A stretch of 64,000 bases of DNA from Neosynechococcus sphagnicola sy1 (GTDB lineage: Bacteria > Cyanobacteriota > Cyanobacteriia > Neosynechococcales > Neosynechococcaceae): assembly GCF_000775285.1 (NCBI RefSeq), contig NZ_JJML01000007.1:62001-126000 (forward strand). The letters run 5' to 3'. The position numbers and the translations under genes are program-made. The notes under the pieces were generated by a model. The model was not told where the DNA came from and did no database searches. It saw nothing but the letters and a program-made list of their open reading frames with translations. The number at the start of each line of letters is the position of its first letter. Within the stretch, counting starts at the first letter, position 1. Shown here in pieces: positions 1 to 11,386 of the stretch.

Positions 1-68
1 AAGACCCGGTTACCTCGTAGGACTCGCGCACATCGGCGGATAAAAGACAGATTCACCCCACCCTCCTC

Positions 69-614
69 TCATTGCACCGCCTGGGCGATCGCCTGAAGCG
101 CTTCATCGCACCAAGCAACCCATTCCTCTTGATAGCGAATAGCCCGACGAATGATTAAATGCATATAGAGGTCTTTGAGTTCGAGCGATTTCAGGTGTTG
201 GATAAAATGTTCATCCATCTTTGTCACCTGTTGCACCATCTCTGCATGGAGTTTCCGTCGCCGTTCAATTTCACCCATCACCTCCTGATGAGAAATCAGA
301 TGACCCGCTAGACCCATGACACCTAGATCTTCACGAATAGCCGTGGGTTCGCAGGGTTGGGTTAACCAGTCAGTCAGATCCTTCATTCCTTGTGCCGTAA
401 TCGAATAAATTTTTTTATCTAGCCGCCCCGGTTGGGGAATCGCCTCATAGGTAACGCTGCCTTGCTGCTCTAGCTTGGTGAGTTCAGCATAAATTTGTTG
501 CTGACTGGCTTTCCAAAAGCAACTGCCAAACCCTTCAGCAAATTCTTTGGCCACCTCATAGCCGCTGAGAGACTGTCTGGACAGAAACGCCAGAATGGTA
601 TGTTTGAGAGCCAT
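69..614 (-). CDS. PadR family transcriptional regulator
   Basis: 181-aa DNA-binding repressor. Residues 1-75 form a PadR winged helix beginning MALKHTILAFLSR and containing the SGYEV segment. The C-terminal half is the helical dimerisation region (Vir_C2-like). The ATG at 614 is chosen because family members start at this MALKHTIL sequence; the open frame runs further upstream but across the operator. It is divergent from the short-chain dehydrogenase at 707 and a perfect 12-bp inverted repeat lies between them, so autoregulation plus control of the neighbour is the likely arrangement (inference). The ligand is unknown. Confidence 0.88.
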   Translation of the reverse strand: MALKHTILAFLSRQSLSGYEVAKEFAEGFGSCFWKASQQQIYAELTKLEQQGSVTYEAIPQPGRLDKKIYSITAQGMKDLTDWLTQPCEPTAIREDLGVMGLAGHLISHQEVMGEIERRRKLHAEMVQQVTKMDEHFIQHLKSLELKDLYMHLIIRRAIRYQEEWVAWCDEALQAIAQAVQ

Positions 615-678
615 AACTGATCGCGGGGGTCGTCCAAAAAATGCTTGACGAATTCTCAAGGTTGAGTATACCGTAATT

Positions 679-704
679 ATTGTATTCAAAAATTTGAATA
701 CAAT
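679..704. promoter_or_regulatory. Candidate PadR operator palindrome
   Basis: Perfect inverted repeat: left arm ATTGTATTCAAA at 679-690, AA centre, right arm TTTGAATACAAT at 693-704. It lies between the divergent padR-type gene and the SDR gene and ends 2 bases before the SDR start codon at 707. Its position, symmetry and AT-rich ATGT/ACAT-like character fit a PadR binding site. Assignment to this PadR is inference from position. Confidence 0.7.
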
Positions 705-706
705 TA

Positions 707-1585
707 ATGGAATTAAAAATGCTCAACATCAATTTAGGCGCAATCTGGCGATGTCGGGAGAGTTGGCAACAACGGTTGTATACCCGATATGGATCTTGGG
801 CTGTGGTTACGGGTGCTTCCTCAGGTATTGGTGCAGCGATGGTTCGCAAGCTGGCGGAGGCCGGGCTCAATTTGGTTCTGATCGGGCGCAGCCAAACCGT
901 ACTGGAGGAGATGGCAGCAGATCTGACCACTCACTACGGTATCGAGGTTCGGGTGATTAGACTCGACTTGGCACTAGAGACGGGGGTAGAAACAATTGGA
1001 GCTGCGACGCGTGCTTTGGATGTGGGATTGCTGGTCGCGGCAGCTGGTTTTGGGACATCGGGATCGTTTCTTGACGCCTGCCTGGAAGAAGAAATGGCAA
1101 TGCTCAATGTCAACTGCCGTGCCCTCTTGGGTTTGAGCTGGTACTTCGGGCGTCGGTTCGCACAGCAGGGTCGGGGGGGCTTGGTGCTAATGAGTTCCAT
1201 CGTAGGTTTTCAGGGGATGCCGTTTGCCGCCCACTATGCAGCGACCAAAGCCTATGTGCAGGCACTGGCTGAAGCGTTGGATGTGGAACTTGCACCTCTG
1301 GGCGTCGATGTTTTAGCTGCTGCTCCCGGCCCAACTCAATCCGGCTTTGCCACTCGCGCTGGGATGCGGATGGGGATGGCTCTGAAACCTGGTGACATCG
1401 CTCTGCCAATCCTGAATGCCTTAGGTCGTCGGGCTACGGCACTGCCTGGTTTCCTGTCAAAACTGCTGACATACTCGTTGGTGCTGCTGCCACGTTGGCT
1501 GCGAGTACGAATTATGGGGGAGGTGATGAAGGGCATGACGAAGCACAGACTTGGGAAACAAGATCTTGACGCTGACCGAAAATAA
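707..1585 (+). CDS. SDR family NAD(P)-dependent oxidoreductase
   Basis: 292-aa short-chain dehydrogenase/reductase. Visible features are the Rossmann motif TGASSGIG (about residues 36-43), the AAAGFG segment in the place of NNAG, the catalytic Ser in LMSSIVGF and the catalytic YxxxK in HYAATKAYVQ. It most resembles the 3-ketoacyl-CoA reductase / HSD17B12-like SDR branch, but the substrate cannot be read from sequence. The start ATG at 707 is directly beside the operator; an internal ATG at 719 is an alternative. Divergent from the PadR gene, which probably controls it. Confidence 0.85.
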   Translation: MELKMLNINLGAIWRCRESWQQRLYTRYGSWAVVTGASSGIGAAMVRKLAEAGLNLVLIGRSQTVLEEMAADLTTHYGIEVRVIRLDLALETGVETIGAATRALDVGLLVAAAGFGTSGSFLDACLEEEMAMLNVNCRALLGLSWYFGRRFAQQGRGGLVLMSSIVGFQGMPFAAHYAATKAYVQALAEALDVELAPLGVDVLAAAPGPTQSGFATRAGMRMGMALKPGDIALPILNALGRRATALPGFLSKLLTYSLVLLPRWLRVRIMGEVMKGMTKHRLGKQDLDADRK

Positions 1586-1715
1586 CCCTGTCAAGACGGA
1601 ACGACTGGAAACAGCCAACCGCGGTAAGCCATCCATGCCCTTGCGGTTGTGGGGCACCACTACACATACATCTTACTGACATTCATCTCACTGACATTCA
1701 TCCTTGGAGGCTGTC

Positions 1716-3059
1716 ATGACAAAGTTTGAGGATCATCCTACGGTTCAGTGGTGGCACCAGCAGGCAGCGGGCAAACACCAACCTAGCGCTGCTGTGCCGT
1801 TAAACGCAGACAGATTGCGAGAGCTTTGTATGCAGGCAGGTGCCGATGATGTGGGATTTGTGGAGATTGAACGACCCGCGATCGCCAATCAACAAGCTGA
1901 TATTCTGACAGCTTTCCCGGCGACCAAAACCTTGATCAGCGTCGTCTGCCGGATGAATCGGGAGAATATACGAACCACCTTGCGGTCAATTGCCAATGTT
2001 GAATTTCATGCCACTGCTGAGCATATTGATCAGGTGGCGAGAAGCATTGTGAAAACCCTAGAAGAAATTGGTATCCGCGCCTTGAATCCAGCGGCGGGAT
2101 TTCCTCAAGAAATGGATCAATTTCCTGGAAAAATCTGGTCTGTTTCCCATAAACCGGTTGCAGTTGCCGCCGGATTAGGTCACATGGGAATTCACCGGAA
2201 TGTGATCCACCCTCAGTTTGGCAACTACATTTTACTGGCAACCGTGCTGATGAATGCGGAGGTTACAGCCTACACCCACCCTATCGACTATAACCCCTGT
2301 ATTGAGTGCAAACTATGTGTGGCAGCATGTCCAGTTGGAGCGATCGCCGCGGATGGTCACTTCAATTTTTCAGCCTGTTATACCCATAATTATCGTGAAT
2401 TCATGGGGGGATTTACAGATTGGGCGGAAACGATTGCTGAAAGCAAAAATGCCAATGATTATCGCAAAAATGTCAGTGCTTCTGAATCTGCTTCAATGTG
2501 GCAAAGCCTATCATTTAAGGCGAACTATAAAGCAGCCTACTGTATCGCTGCCTGTCCGGCGGGAGAAGATGTAATTGCACCATTTCTGAGCGATCGCAAA
2601 GCCTTTATTCAAGATGTAGTCAAGCCATTGCAGGACAAAACCGAAACTATCTATGTGGTGCCAGGATCGGATGCTGAGACCTATGTTGCGAGACGATTTC
2701 CCCATAAAACAGTCAAGCTAGTGAGTAATGGTATTCGTCCTCAATCAATTCAAGGCTTTCTCTTTGGGCTGCAATTGCTCTTCCAACGCAATCAATCAGA
2801 GGGATTAAATGCAATTTATCACTTCACTTTCACTGGCTCTGAATCCCGTCGTGCAACGGTAACCATTCAAAATAAAACCGTACAAGTTGAAGCAGGTCAC
2901 ATAGGGATTGCCAATCTTTCAGTGACGGCAGATAGCAAAACCTGGTTAGGTTTTCTTAGTAAGCAAGAAAACCTGATTTGGGCGCTGTTGCGACGCAAGA
3001 TTCGCATTCAGGGTTCTCCCAAATTACTTCAAGCATTTGGCAAGTGTTTCCCTGCCTGA
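1716..3059 (+). CDS. 4Fe-4S double-cluster protein with SCP2-like C-terminal domain
   Basis: 447-aa protein. The central part carries a ferredoxin-type cluster motif CIECKLCVAACP (about residues 194-205) and a second CIAACPAGED motif about 80 residues later, in the style of the reductive-dehalogenase/QueG-like double-cluster fold. The last 110 residues look like an SCP2 sterol-carrier domain (inference from FTFTGSESRRATVTI and the following strands). The ATG at 1716 is preferred over an in-frame TTG at 1704 because GGAGG sits at 1706-1710. A soluble redox protein is likely; the substrate is unknown. It stands alone with no operon partner. Confidence 0.75.
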   Translation: MTKFEDHPTVQWWHQQAAGKHQPSAAVPLNADRLRELCMQAGADDVGFVEIERPAIANQQADILTAFPATKTLISVVCRMNRENIRTTLRSIANVEFHATAEHIDQVARSIVKTLEEIGIRALNPAAGFPQEMDQFPGKIWSVSHKPVAVAAGLGHMGIHRNVIHPQFGNYILLATVLMNAEVTAYTHPIDYNPCIECKLCVAACPVGAIAADGHFNFSACYTHNYREFMGGFTDWAETIAESKNANDYRKNVSASESASMWQSLSFKANYKAAYCIAACPAGEDVIAPFLSDRKAFIQDVVKPLQDKTETIYVVPGSDAETYVARRFPHKTVKLVSNGIRPQSIQGFLFGLQLLFQRNQSEGLNAIYHFTFTGSESRRATVTIQNKTVQVEAGHIGIANLSVTADSKTWLGFLSKQENLIWALLRRKIRIQGSPKLLQAFGKCFPA

Positions 3060-3492
3060 AATCCTCAGTCAGCGCTCATTCATCAACAGAATCTCCAGAG
3101 GATTCGGCTGGAATAGGTTCAGGTTTAAAGCCCCATCCAATGATTGGCTATTGATTCTTACCATGGCAAGTGATTAGCAGCTTTAGCTTTCATGTAAATC
3201 AGATCAGTAGTTATAGCTACATTCTCTACCGTATTTATTTGACCAGTTTCAGAGGCTAGAGGAACCATAACTGATATCAAGCCTAGGATTGAATCTTAGC
3301 CTAGGCTTATTTGGGCTATCTGATTACTTAAAAGACTAGATGTACTTCTTATTAAGAATCGTAAATTTCTAGTTCAACTTATACAATTCTGACAATGTTC
3401 AAACCCATTAATATACTTGATTTCAAGCACTCTCATGCCATGCTTAAAAAGTAAGTATCAATCTAATATCCACATGGAGAGAAGCTAAAATT
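3060..3492. other. AT-rich intergenic region with a hairpin and a BON-gene leader
   Basis: No coding frame is convincing. A perfect 9-bp hairpin (AAGCCTAGG 3279-3287, CCTAGGCTT 3300-3308, 12-base loop) could end the upstream transcript, although no strong T tract follows. Bases 3376-3457 are an 80-bp leader that recurs at 5030-5111 before the second BON gene. Confidence 0.5.
3376..3457 (+). repeat. Duplicated 5' leader, copy 1
   Basis: About 80 bp beginning AACTTATACAA and ending TTAAAAAGTA. It recurs with roughly 90 percent identity at 5030-5111, in both cases 30-40 bases before a BON-domain gene. It therefore belongs to the duplicated gene unit and probably carries its promoter (inference). 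Confidence 0.7.
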
Positions 3493-4212
3493 ATGAACGC
3501 CAGCGATCGCGAAAATTCTGCTCGGGTGATCTATCGAGAGTATAAAGATACTCAAGGGAATATCCGAACCGAGTATAAAGATGCCCAAGGGAACATCCAC
3601 TCTTATGAAAATAGTTACATGGATAGTCAAGTAGCAGAGGAAAAAATCCAAGATATACGAGTCGAGCGTACGGAAAGAAACCTTTATAAAGGAATACTGA
3701 TTGGTGTAATTGTCACCTGTGTATCAGGTCTCACTGCGGGGACAATTTACTTTTTAACTCAAGTGAACAAACCCCTGCCTACAACTTTCATCAGTCTGCC
3801 AGTTCATCAAAGTACTTCATCCCCTAGCCCTGCTCCTCAACAAGTCCGGTTGGTTCAGAAACCTATTGTTACCATCGTACCAGTACCCCAAGCTCAGGCA
3901 CCTAGATCAACGGTAAATATCACGACTCAACCTTCTGCAACCAATCCATCTTCTAATCCAGGGAATGTTAGCGCCACTAACCCATCTCAGAACTCTGGCG
4001 CAACGGACAGTAACCTCAAAAATGAAATCATGAAGAAGTTTCAAAACAACCTACCAAACAATCAATTGATAGTTGAAGTAAAAAATGGTGAAGTGACGAT
4101 ATCAGGTACTGCCGCATCACCAGAGCAACTGCAACAGATTCAACCATTACTAAGATCAATTCAGGGGATTAGAAAGGTCAATATGGTAGCAACTGCTCCA
4201 TCAAAAATGTAA
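3493..4212 (+). CDS. BON-domain membrane-anchored protein, copy 1
   Basis: 239 aa. Residues 16-37 are two 11-residue repeats of the form EYKDxQGNIxx. One hydrophobic segment (about 64-88, ILIGVIVTCVSGLTAG) acts as an uncleaved anchor. A Pro/Ser/Thr-rich linker follows, and a C-terminal BON domain (about 175-236) carries VEVKNGEVTISGTA and ends in the IRKVNMV strand. BON domains bind membranes or phospholipids; the specific role here is unknown. It is homologous over its full length to the gene at 5137, with a YggT gene between them. Confidence 0.78.
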   Translation: MNASDRENSARVIYREYKDTQGNIRTEYKDAQGNIHSYENSYMDSQVAEEKIQDIRVERTERNLYKGILIGVIVTCVSGLTAGTIYFLTQVNKPLPTTFISLPVHQSTSSPSPAPQQVRLVQKPIVTIVPVPQAQAPRSTVNITTQPSATNPSSNPGNVSATNPSQNSGATDSNLKNEIMKKFQNNLPNNQLIVEVKNGEVTISGTAASPEQLQQIQPLLRSIQGIRKVNMVATAPSKM

Positions 4213-4601
4213 TGCTTTTAGGCATTTCTGAATCAATAAATAAATCATTGCTAAACTGGGATATCCTGAAATTTGAGATAGTCAAATATCTGGCAGTCGG
4301 GCTTGAAATGAATTCAAAATAAGGACTAAAACCCTTATAGAACCGAGCTGATAGTTGATTATGACAAATCAAGAGGCCACTGCCGGAAGTTACAACCTTA
4401 AATCATAGAAATAAAGCGATTCTCACTCGCATCCAATACATTCTGAATGAAGAATTCAGGAGTCAGATTCCGGAAGGTTTTTAAAAACTGACTCCTGAAT
4501 TCTCACCAAGGAGCTGCACCTGGCTCATTGATAAATTGCTACGAGGTAATCCCAAACCTTCCTTTATTTAAATCAGAAAATATTGATTCTGAGGTCTAAT
4601 A
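4213..4601. other. Intergenic region with a 16-bp inverted repeat
   Basis: No gene is seen. The only structure is the hairpin-forming repeat at 4451-4503, reported separately. Confidence 0.45.
4451..4503. repeat. 16-bp perfect inverted repeat, GAATTCAGGAGTCAG type
   Basis: Arms AGAATTCAGGAGTCAG (4451-4466) and its exact complement (4488-4503) enclose a 21-base spacer. The GAATTC/AGGAGTCAG words recall dispersed intergenic heptamer-type repeats known from filamentous cyanobacteria. It could be a mobile hairpin element or a transcript end. Confidence 0.65.
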
Positions 4602-5018
4602 ATGAGTCACGATCAGAATGATGAAACCAATCTTGAGCGGCGACAAGAACTGCGACATGATGAAGAAGCCTTTCGACTTCATCAAGAGGAGAAACGCCTG
4701 GAATCTGCTAGACGCGGTAATACTTTTATTTGGATAACTAATAGTATTTATTGGCTGTCAGGGATGCTAGAAATACTACTTTTATTGAGGTTTATGCTGC
4801 GTTTATTTGGCGCTAACCCCCAAAATGAGTTTGCTCAGTTGATCAATCATCTATCTGCACCTTTTATTGCTCCATTTTCTACCTTGTTTGTTAGTCCCAC
4901 CTCAGCTGGTGCAGCAAATGTATTTGATATCAACATTGTGATTGCAATATTAGCTTATGCTCTCTTATGCTATTTGGTTGTTTCGCTGGTGAGATTCATC
5001 TTCTATCACGAACCTTAA
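4602..5018 (+). CDS. YggT family membrane protein
   Basis: 138 aa. The N-terminal 35 residues are highly charged, with a RRQELRHDEEAF-type helix. Two hydrophobic segments follow (about 43-68 and 105-132), with the family-typical LLRFMLRLFGANPQNEF between helices. YggT proteins are small inner or thylakoid membrane proteins with roles in membrane organisation or osmotic tolerance; the exact function here is unknown. It is flanked on the same strand by the two BON paralogues, and the three may form a functional envelope set. Confidence 0.8.
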   Translation: MSHDQNDETNLERRQELRHDEEAFRLHQEEKRLESARRGNTFIWITNSIYWLSGMLEILLLLRFMLRLFGANPQNEFAQLINHLSAPFIAPFSTLFVSPTSAGAANVFDINIVIAILAYALLCYLVVSLVRFIFYHEP

Positions 5019-5029
5019 ATTCCTACCAA

Positions 5030-5111
5030 AACTTATACAACTCAGACAATGTTCAAACCCTTTAATATACTTGATTTCACGCACTCAGATGCCATACTTA
5101 AAAAGTAGATA
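5030..5111 (+). repeat. Duplicated 5' leader, copy 2
   Basis: Second copy of the leader found at 3376-3457, starting AAACTTATACAA and located just before the second BON gene. It shows that the duplication included upstream regulatory DNA. Confidence 0.7.
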
Positions 5112-5136
5112 CCATTAATCGAGAGAAAAGAAAATT

Positions 5137-5947
5137 ATGAACGCAAGAGATCGCGAACAATCCACTCGGGTCATCCATAGACAGTATAAAGATACTCAAG
5201 GGAATATCCACACAGAGTATAAAGACTCTCAAGGAAATATTTACACAGAGTACAAGGACTCTCAAGGAAATATCCATCCCTATGAAAATGGGTATGCTGA
5301 TGGTCAATTGGCAGAGGAAAGAACCCAAGATGCGCGAGTAGATCGTGCTGACAAAAACATATCTAAAGGAGTACTGATTGGTGTAATTGTTACCTGTGTA
5401 CTAGGTCTAAGTGCGGGAACCATTTACTTTTTGACTCAGCTGAACAATCCACAGTCATTAACTGTCATGAATGTGCCAGCAAATGACAGTACTCAATCCC
5501 CTAGTCCTCCTCCTCAGCAAGTCCGGATCGTTGAGCAACCCGTGGTCACCATCGTACCGGTACCCCAAGCTCAGTCAACTGGATCAACGGTAAACATTAC
5601 TCAGCCTGCTGCATCCAATTCGTCCACTAAGCCTAGAAGTGTTAGCCCTGCTAAGCCGCTCTCTCAGAATTCTGGCACATCGGTTCCAAGATCTATAGTA
5701 CTTTACCCCCCCTAATAGCAGTGAAACCAGTCCTAATCTGAGTAGAACCGATAGCAATCTTAAAAATGAAATCGTGAAGCAGTTTCAAACCAAATTTCCT
5801 AACAATCAATTACAGGTCGAGGTGAAAAATGGGGACGTGACAGTATCAGGAACTGCTACGTCACAGGAGCAATTTCAGGAGATTCAGCCATTGTTGAGAA
5901 CAATTCAGGGGGTTAAAAAAGTTGAGATGACAGCAACTGTACAGTAG
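5137..5947 (+). CDS. BON-domain membrane-anchored protein, copy 2 (frameshifted)
   Basis: Paralogue of the 3493 gene. It has three 11-residue YKDxQGNI repeats (5182-5280), one transmembrane segment (about 76-102), a Pro/Ser-rich linker and a BON domain. The frame stops at 5713-5715 right after a seven-C run (5706-5712). Removing one C restores an uninterrupted 269-aa product ending at the TAG of 5945-5947, with the BON core VEVKNGDVTVSGTA in the shifted frame. It is either a sequencing error or phase variation at the C tract; the window-wide pattern favours error. Confidence 0.72.
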
Positions 5948-6250
5948 TTTATTAGGCATTAATGAATCAAGCGATGAATCATTCTGTAACCTGAAATATC
6001 CTGACATTATTAAGCGTCAAAATCTCCCGTTCAGCTGAACATATTTCGATCTCTGCTCCCCTTGCTTTAGGGGGATTTTGTTGATGGGGGAATTGTGGAA
6101 AGGTTCATTGCCAGAGCGTAACTCCTGAAGGCATGATTGACTGCTTTCCCTAAAACTTGCGTCTAAAATTAGCGATCTTAGGTCAGTATTCAAGATCGCC
6201 CTAGGTTTTGTTGAGTGTCAGACCCGCAGCACCTCAACCCCATCCTCCAG
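5948..6250. other. Intergenic region, nothing recognised
   Basis: About 300 bp after the second BON gene with no convincing frame, RNA or repeat. Confidence 0.4.
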
Positions 6251-6496
6251 ATGAAAACATTTACGCGGCGCAGTTTTTTCACCACTGTCACGCTGGCAAG
6301 GGGTTTTGCCTTAGCAGTGCATCCCATTTCCGTCAATGTCATCCGTACTGATTTACACGAACTCATAGCAGGTGCTGTCCAGATCTCGGTTGCGGACGGG
6401 GTAATTCCTGCCTACCGAGCCATGCCCAACACTGGAAACTTCTCCAGTCATGGTTTCATCAACATGGGGTCTAAAGTGATTGCCATCAAGTCATGA
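6251..6496 (+). pseudogene. Truncated dienelactone hydrolase-like N-terminus
   Basis: 81 codons. They start with a TRRSFF twin-arginine-like signal and continue through AGAVQISVADGVIPAYRAMP, which resembles the start of exported dienelactone hydrolase (alpha/beta hydrolase) proteins. The frame then loses similarity and stops. The catalytic Cys/Asp/His regions are absent, so this is a remnant. Identification is from remembered family pattern and is moderate. Confidence 0.5.
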
Positions 6497-6678
6497 AGGT
6501 GGTAGAGAAGATCGACGGCGAGAATTATGAGCGACTCGGGAAAATTGTTACATTCCGCTATACTCTCTAACTGGCGAAACCAGCTAAATTGCCTGTTTAC
6601 ATCGATTGGATCAGCCCATCCGCTACCGTTTGTCCCAGGGTAGCCGCTGACCACACCCGCTACTACAGGGAATTTTGA
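6493..6678 (+). pseudogene. Possible degenerate small ORF
   Basis: The frame from ATG 6493 reads MKVVEKIDGENYERLGK..., reaches a TAA, and in the same frame continues protein-like (LAKPAKLPVYIDWISPS...) to a TGA at 6676-6678. It overlaps the end of the preceding remnant. Family not recognised. It may be a gene broken by a nonsense change or chance composition. Confidence 0.25.
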
Positions 6679-6941
6679 GTCATTTATTCTCAAGGGAACC
6701 AGGGAGCCTGACTAGGGAATGACCCAAAGCCACTCCTCAGTCCTGAATTTTATGAAAAATTAAGATTTATCAAAAATAATCTATTAATTTTCCTGCTTAT
6801 TTGGATGCCATGAGGGTCTTAACCCTTTCCTGTTAAGGCATCCAGTAATTGTATCAATGAGTTAAAAGAAGTTGAATTTTTGAGCCCAACTGGATATACT
6901 TGCGACGGTTTTTGTAACTACCACTACATTCAGTCGCTAGG

Positions 6942-6950
6942 AAAGGAGGT
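6942..6950 (+). promoter_or_regulatory. Strong ribosome binding site deciding a TTG start
   Basis: AAAGGAGGT sits 7 bases before TTG 6958 and supports a start there rather than at the upstream in-frame codon at 6880. Confidence 0.7.
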
Positions 6951-6957
6951 AAAAAGT

Positions 6958-7275
6958 TTGGCAAGAAGACGTAAACGTAAAAGCCGTCGTCGTCAAGAAG
7001 GGCGCAGAATTCTTGAACAAGTGCCTCAGTATAGTATCGAAAGTGGTGAAGATAAGCCGGTCACGGCAGCTCGAAAGTTTATTCAAGCTGAAGGCATTCT
7101 TCCCCCTGCTCTCCTGTTAGTGAGACGGAATGAGCACACCACTGATCGCTATTTTTGGGCAGAGAAGGGGTTATTTGGTGCTCAGTATGTCGAAGAAAAC
7201 CATTTTCTATTTCCTAGCCTGAGAACGTCAGAGGAAGAAGAGGAATGTTTTGTGATGGCTACTCACAGTCGCTAA
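6958..7275 (+). CDS. DUF3155 domain-containing protein
   Basis: 105 aa, starting at TTG behind a full AAAGGAGGT. The N-terminus is very basic (ARRRKRKSRRRQEGRR). It is followed by the conserved cyanobacterial pattern VPQYSIESGEDKPVTAARKF and RYFWAEKGLFGAQYVEENHF. The family is almost restricted to cyanobacteria and has no known function; the basic head suggests nucleic acid contact (inference). An intrinsic terminator follows at 7423-7454. Confidence 0.85.
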   Translation: MARRRKRKSRRRQEGRRILEQVPQYSIESGEDKPVTAARKFIQAEGILPPALLLVRRNEHTTDRYFWAEKGLFGAQYVEENHFLFPSLRTSEEEEECFVMATHSR

Positions 7276-7422
7276 ATTGCCTAAATACCTCTACCTAGAT
7301 CAAAAATTTATCCCTATCTCGTCCTCCGGGATGTCTAAGGATCTTTTCAGTTGTACTGCCAGTGGTTGGTGAGGAGAGGTCGGTAAAATTATTCGCTTAA
7401 AGCATCTATTTTTGGTTCTTAG

Positions 7423-7454
7423 AGAGGGGTGTCGTTATCGATGCCCCTCTTTTT
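7423..7454 (+). terminator. Intrinsic terminator between DUF3155 and argG
   Basis: AGAGGGG (7423-7429) pairs with CCCCTCT (7444-7450), with a partly paired inner TCG/CGA, and is followed directly by TTTT. Confidence 0.65.
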
Positions 7455-7540
7455 CAGTGGCAACCCTGTACCTCCTGAACAGAATTGTCATCCATTAGCT
7501 GATAATAAAAAGTCAGTTGTCTCAAATAACGCAAAAACGC

Positions 7541-8743
7541 ATGGGTCGCGCCAACAGAGTTGTGCTGGCATATTCCGGGGGAGTTGATACCTCCGTCTGC
7601 ATTCCCTACCTCAAGCATGAGTGGGGCGTCAAAGAAGTCATTACCCTGGCTGCTGATCTGGGGCAGGGCGAAGAATTAGAACCAGTCCGGGAAAAAGCGC
7701 TCAAATCTGGGGCAGAGCAGTCCCTCGTGGCAAACGCAACTGCAAGTTTTGTCACGGACTACGCCTTTCCGGCAATTCAGGCGAATGCCCTCTACGAAAA
7801 TCGCTACCCCCTCTCGACGGCACTTGCCCGACCCTTGATTGCCAAGCTCTTAGTTGAAGCCGCTGCTGAGTACGGGGCCGATGCCGTAGCCCACGGCTGC
7901 ACTGGCAAGGGGAATGATCAGGTACGGTTTGATGTCTCGATTACCGCCTTGAACCCAGATTTAAAAGTTCTAGCCCCTGCCCGTGAGTGGGGTATGAGTC
8001 GGGAGGAAACCATTGCCTATGGGGAACGCTACGGCATTGCCTCCCCTGTAAAAAAGTCCTCACCCTACAGTATTGACCGGAATCTCTTGGGACGGAGCAT
8101 TGAGGCCGGCCCCTTAGAAGATCCCAATACAGAACCACCAGAAGAGATCTACGCCCTCACAAAGGCGATCGCCGATACACCCGACCAACCGGCCTATGTA
8201 GAAATTAGCTTTGAACAGGGTATCCCCACCCGCCTTAACGGTGAAACCCTAGCTCCTGTGACGCTGATCCAGCAACTCAACGAGGTTGTAGGCAATCACG
8301 GCGTCGGTCGCATTGACATGATCGAGAACCGCCTCGTCGGGATTAAGTCGCGGGAAATCTACGAAACCCCAGCACTGCTGGTGTTGATTCAAGCCCATCG
8401 GGACTTAGAAAGTCTCACCCTGACGGCGGATGTAACGCATTACAAGCGGGGCATCGAAGAGACCTATTCCCAAATGATCTACAACGGTCTCTGGTATAGC
8501 CCGCTGAAAGCAGCCCTTGACAGCTTTATCCAAAAAACCCAGGAACACGTTTCTGGGACAGTGCGGGTGAAGCTGTTTAAGGGTAATGCAACCATTGTGG
8601 GGCGAACGTCTGAGTACTCCCTTTACACCCCGGATCTGGCCACCTACGGAGCCGAAGATCAATTTGATCATAAGGCCGCTGAGGGCTTTATCTACGTCTG
8701 GGGCTTGCCCACACGAGTCTGGTCACAGAAACGCCGGGGTTAG
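7541..8743 (+). CDS. argG: Argininosuccinate synthase
   Basis: 400 aa, the normal family length. It catalyses ATP-dependent condensation of citrulline and aspartate in arginine synthesis, in the cytoplasm. The N-terminal P-loop of the PP-motif AYSGGVDTS is at residues 10-18. [21 protein letters not shown] and [13 protein letters not shown] are all present. ATG 7541 is chosen because cyanobacterial ArgG begins MGRAN...; an in-frame TTG at 7517 adds eight residues. It stands as a single gene with a hairpin terminator after the stop. Confidence 0.97.
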   Translation: MGRANRVVLAYSGGVDTSVCIPYLKHEWGVKEVITLAADLGQGEELEPVREKALKSGAEQSLVANATASFVTDYAFPAIQANALYENRYPLSTALARPLIAKLLVEAAAEYGADAVAHGCTGKGNDQVRFDVSITALNPDLKVLAPAREWGMSREETIAYGERYGIASPVKKSSPYSIDRNLLGRSIEAGPLEDPNTEPPEEIYALTKAIADTPDQPAYVEISFEQGIPTRLNGETLAPVTLIQQLNEVVGNHGVGRIDMIENRLVGIKSREIYETPALLVLIQAHRDLESLTLTADVTHYKRGIEETYSQMIYNGLWYSPLKAALDSFIQKTQEHVSGTVRVKLFKGNATIVGRTSEYSLYTPDLATYGAEDQFDHKAAEGFIYVWGLPTRVWSQKRRG

Positions 8744-8770
8744 CCCTCCCTGAGGCTGCTAGCTACCTTA

Positions 8771-8819
8771 GCTGGAGGGAGAGGGGTGTCGTCGTCTCCC
8801 TCTCGTTTCTCCCTCCAGC
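8771..8819. terminator. Inverted repeat between convergent argG and leuS
   Basis: GCTGGAGGGAGA (8771-8782) pairs perfectly with TCTCCCTCCAGC (8808-8819). It lies between the two convergent stop codons, so it could terminate both transcripts. Confidence 0.6.
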
Positions 8820-8831
8820 GAAACGAGATTA

Positions 8832-11386
<2,555 letters not shown>

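Noticed and set aside
5182-5280. Three 33-bp repeats as a CRISPR-like array
   Set aside because: The units are contiguous, have no spacers and encode the YKDxQGNI repeats in frame.
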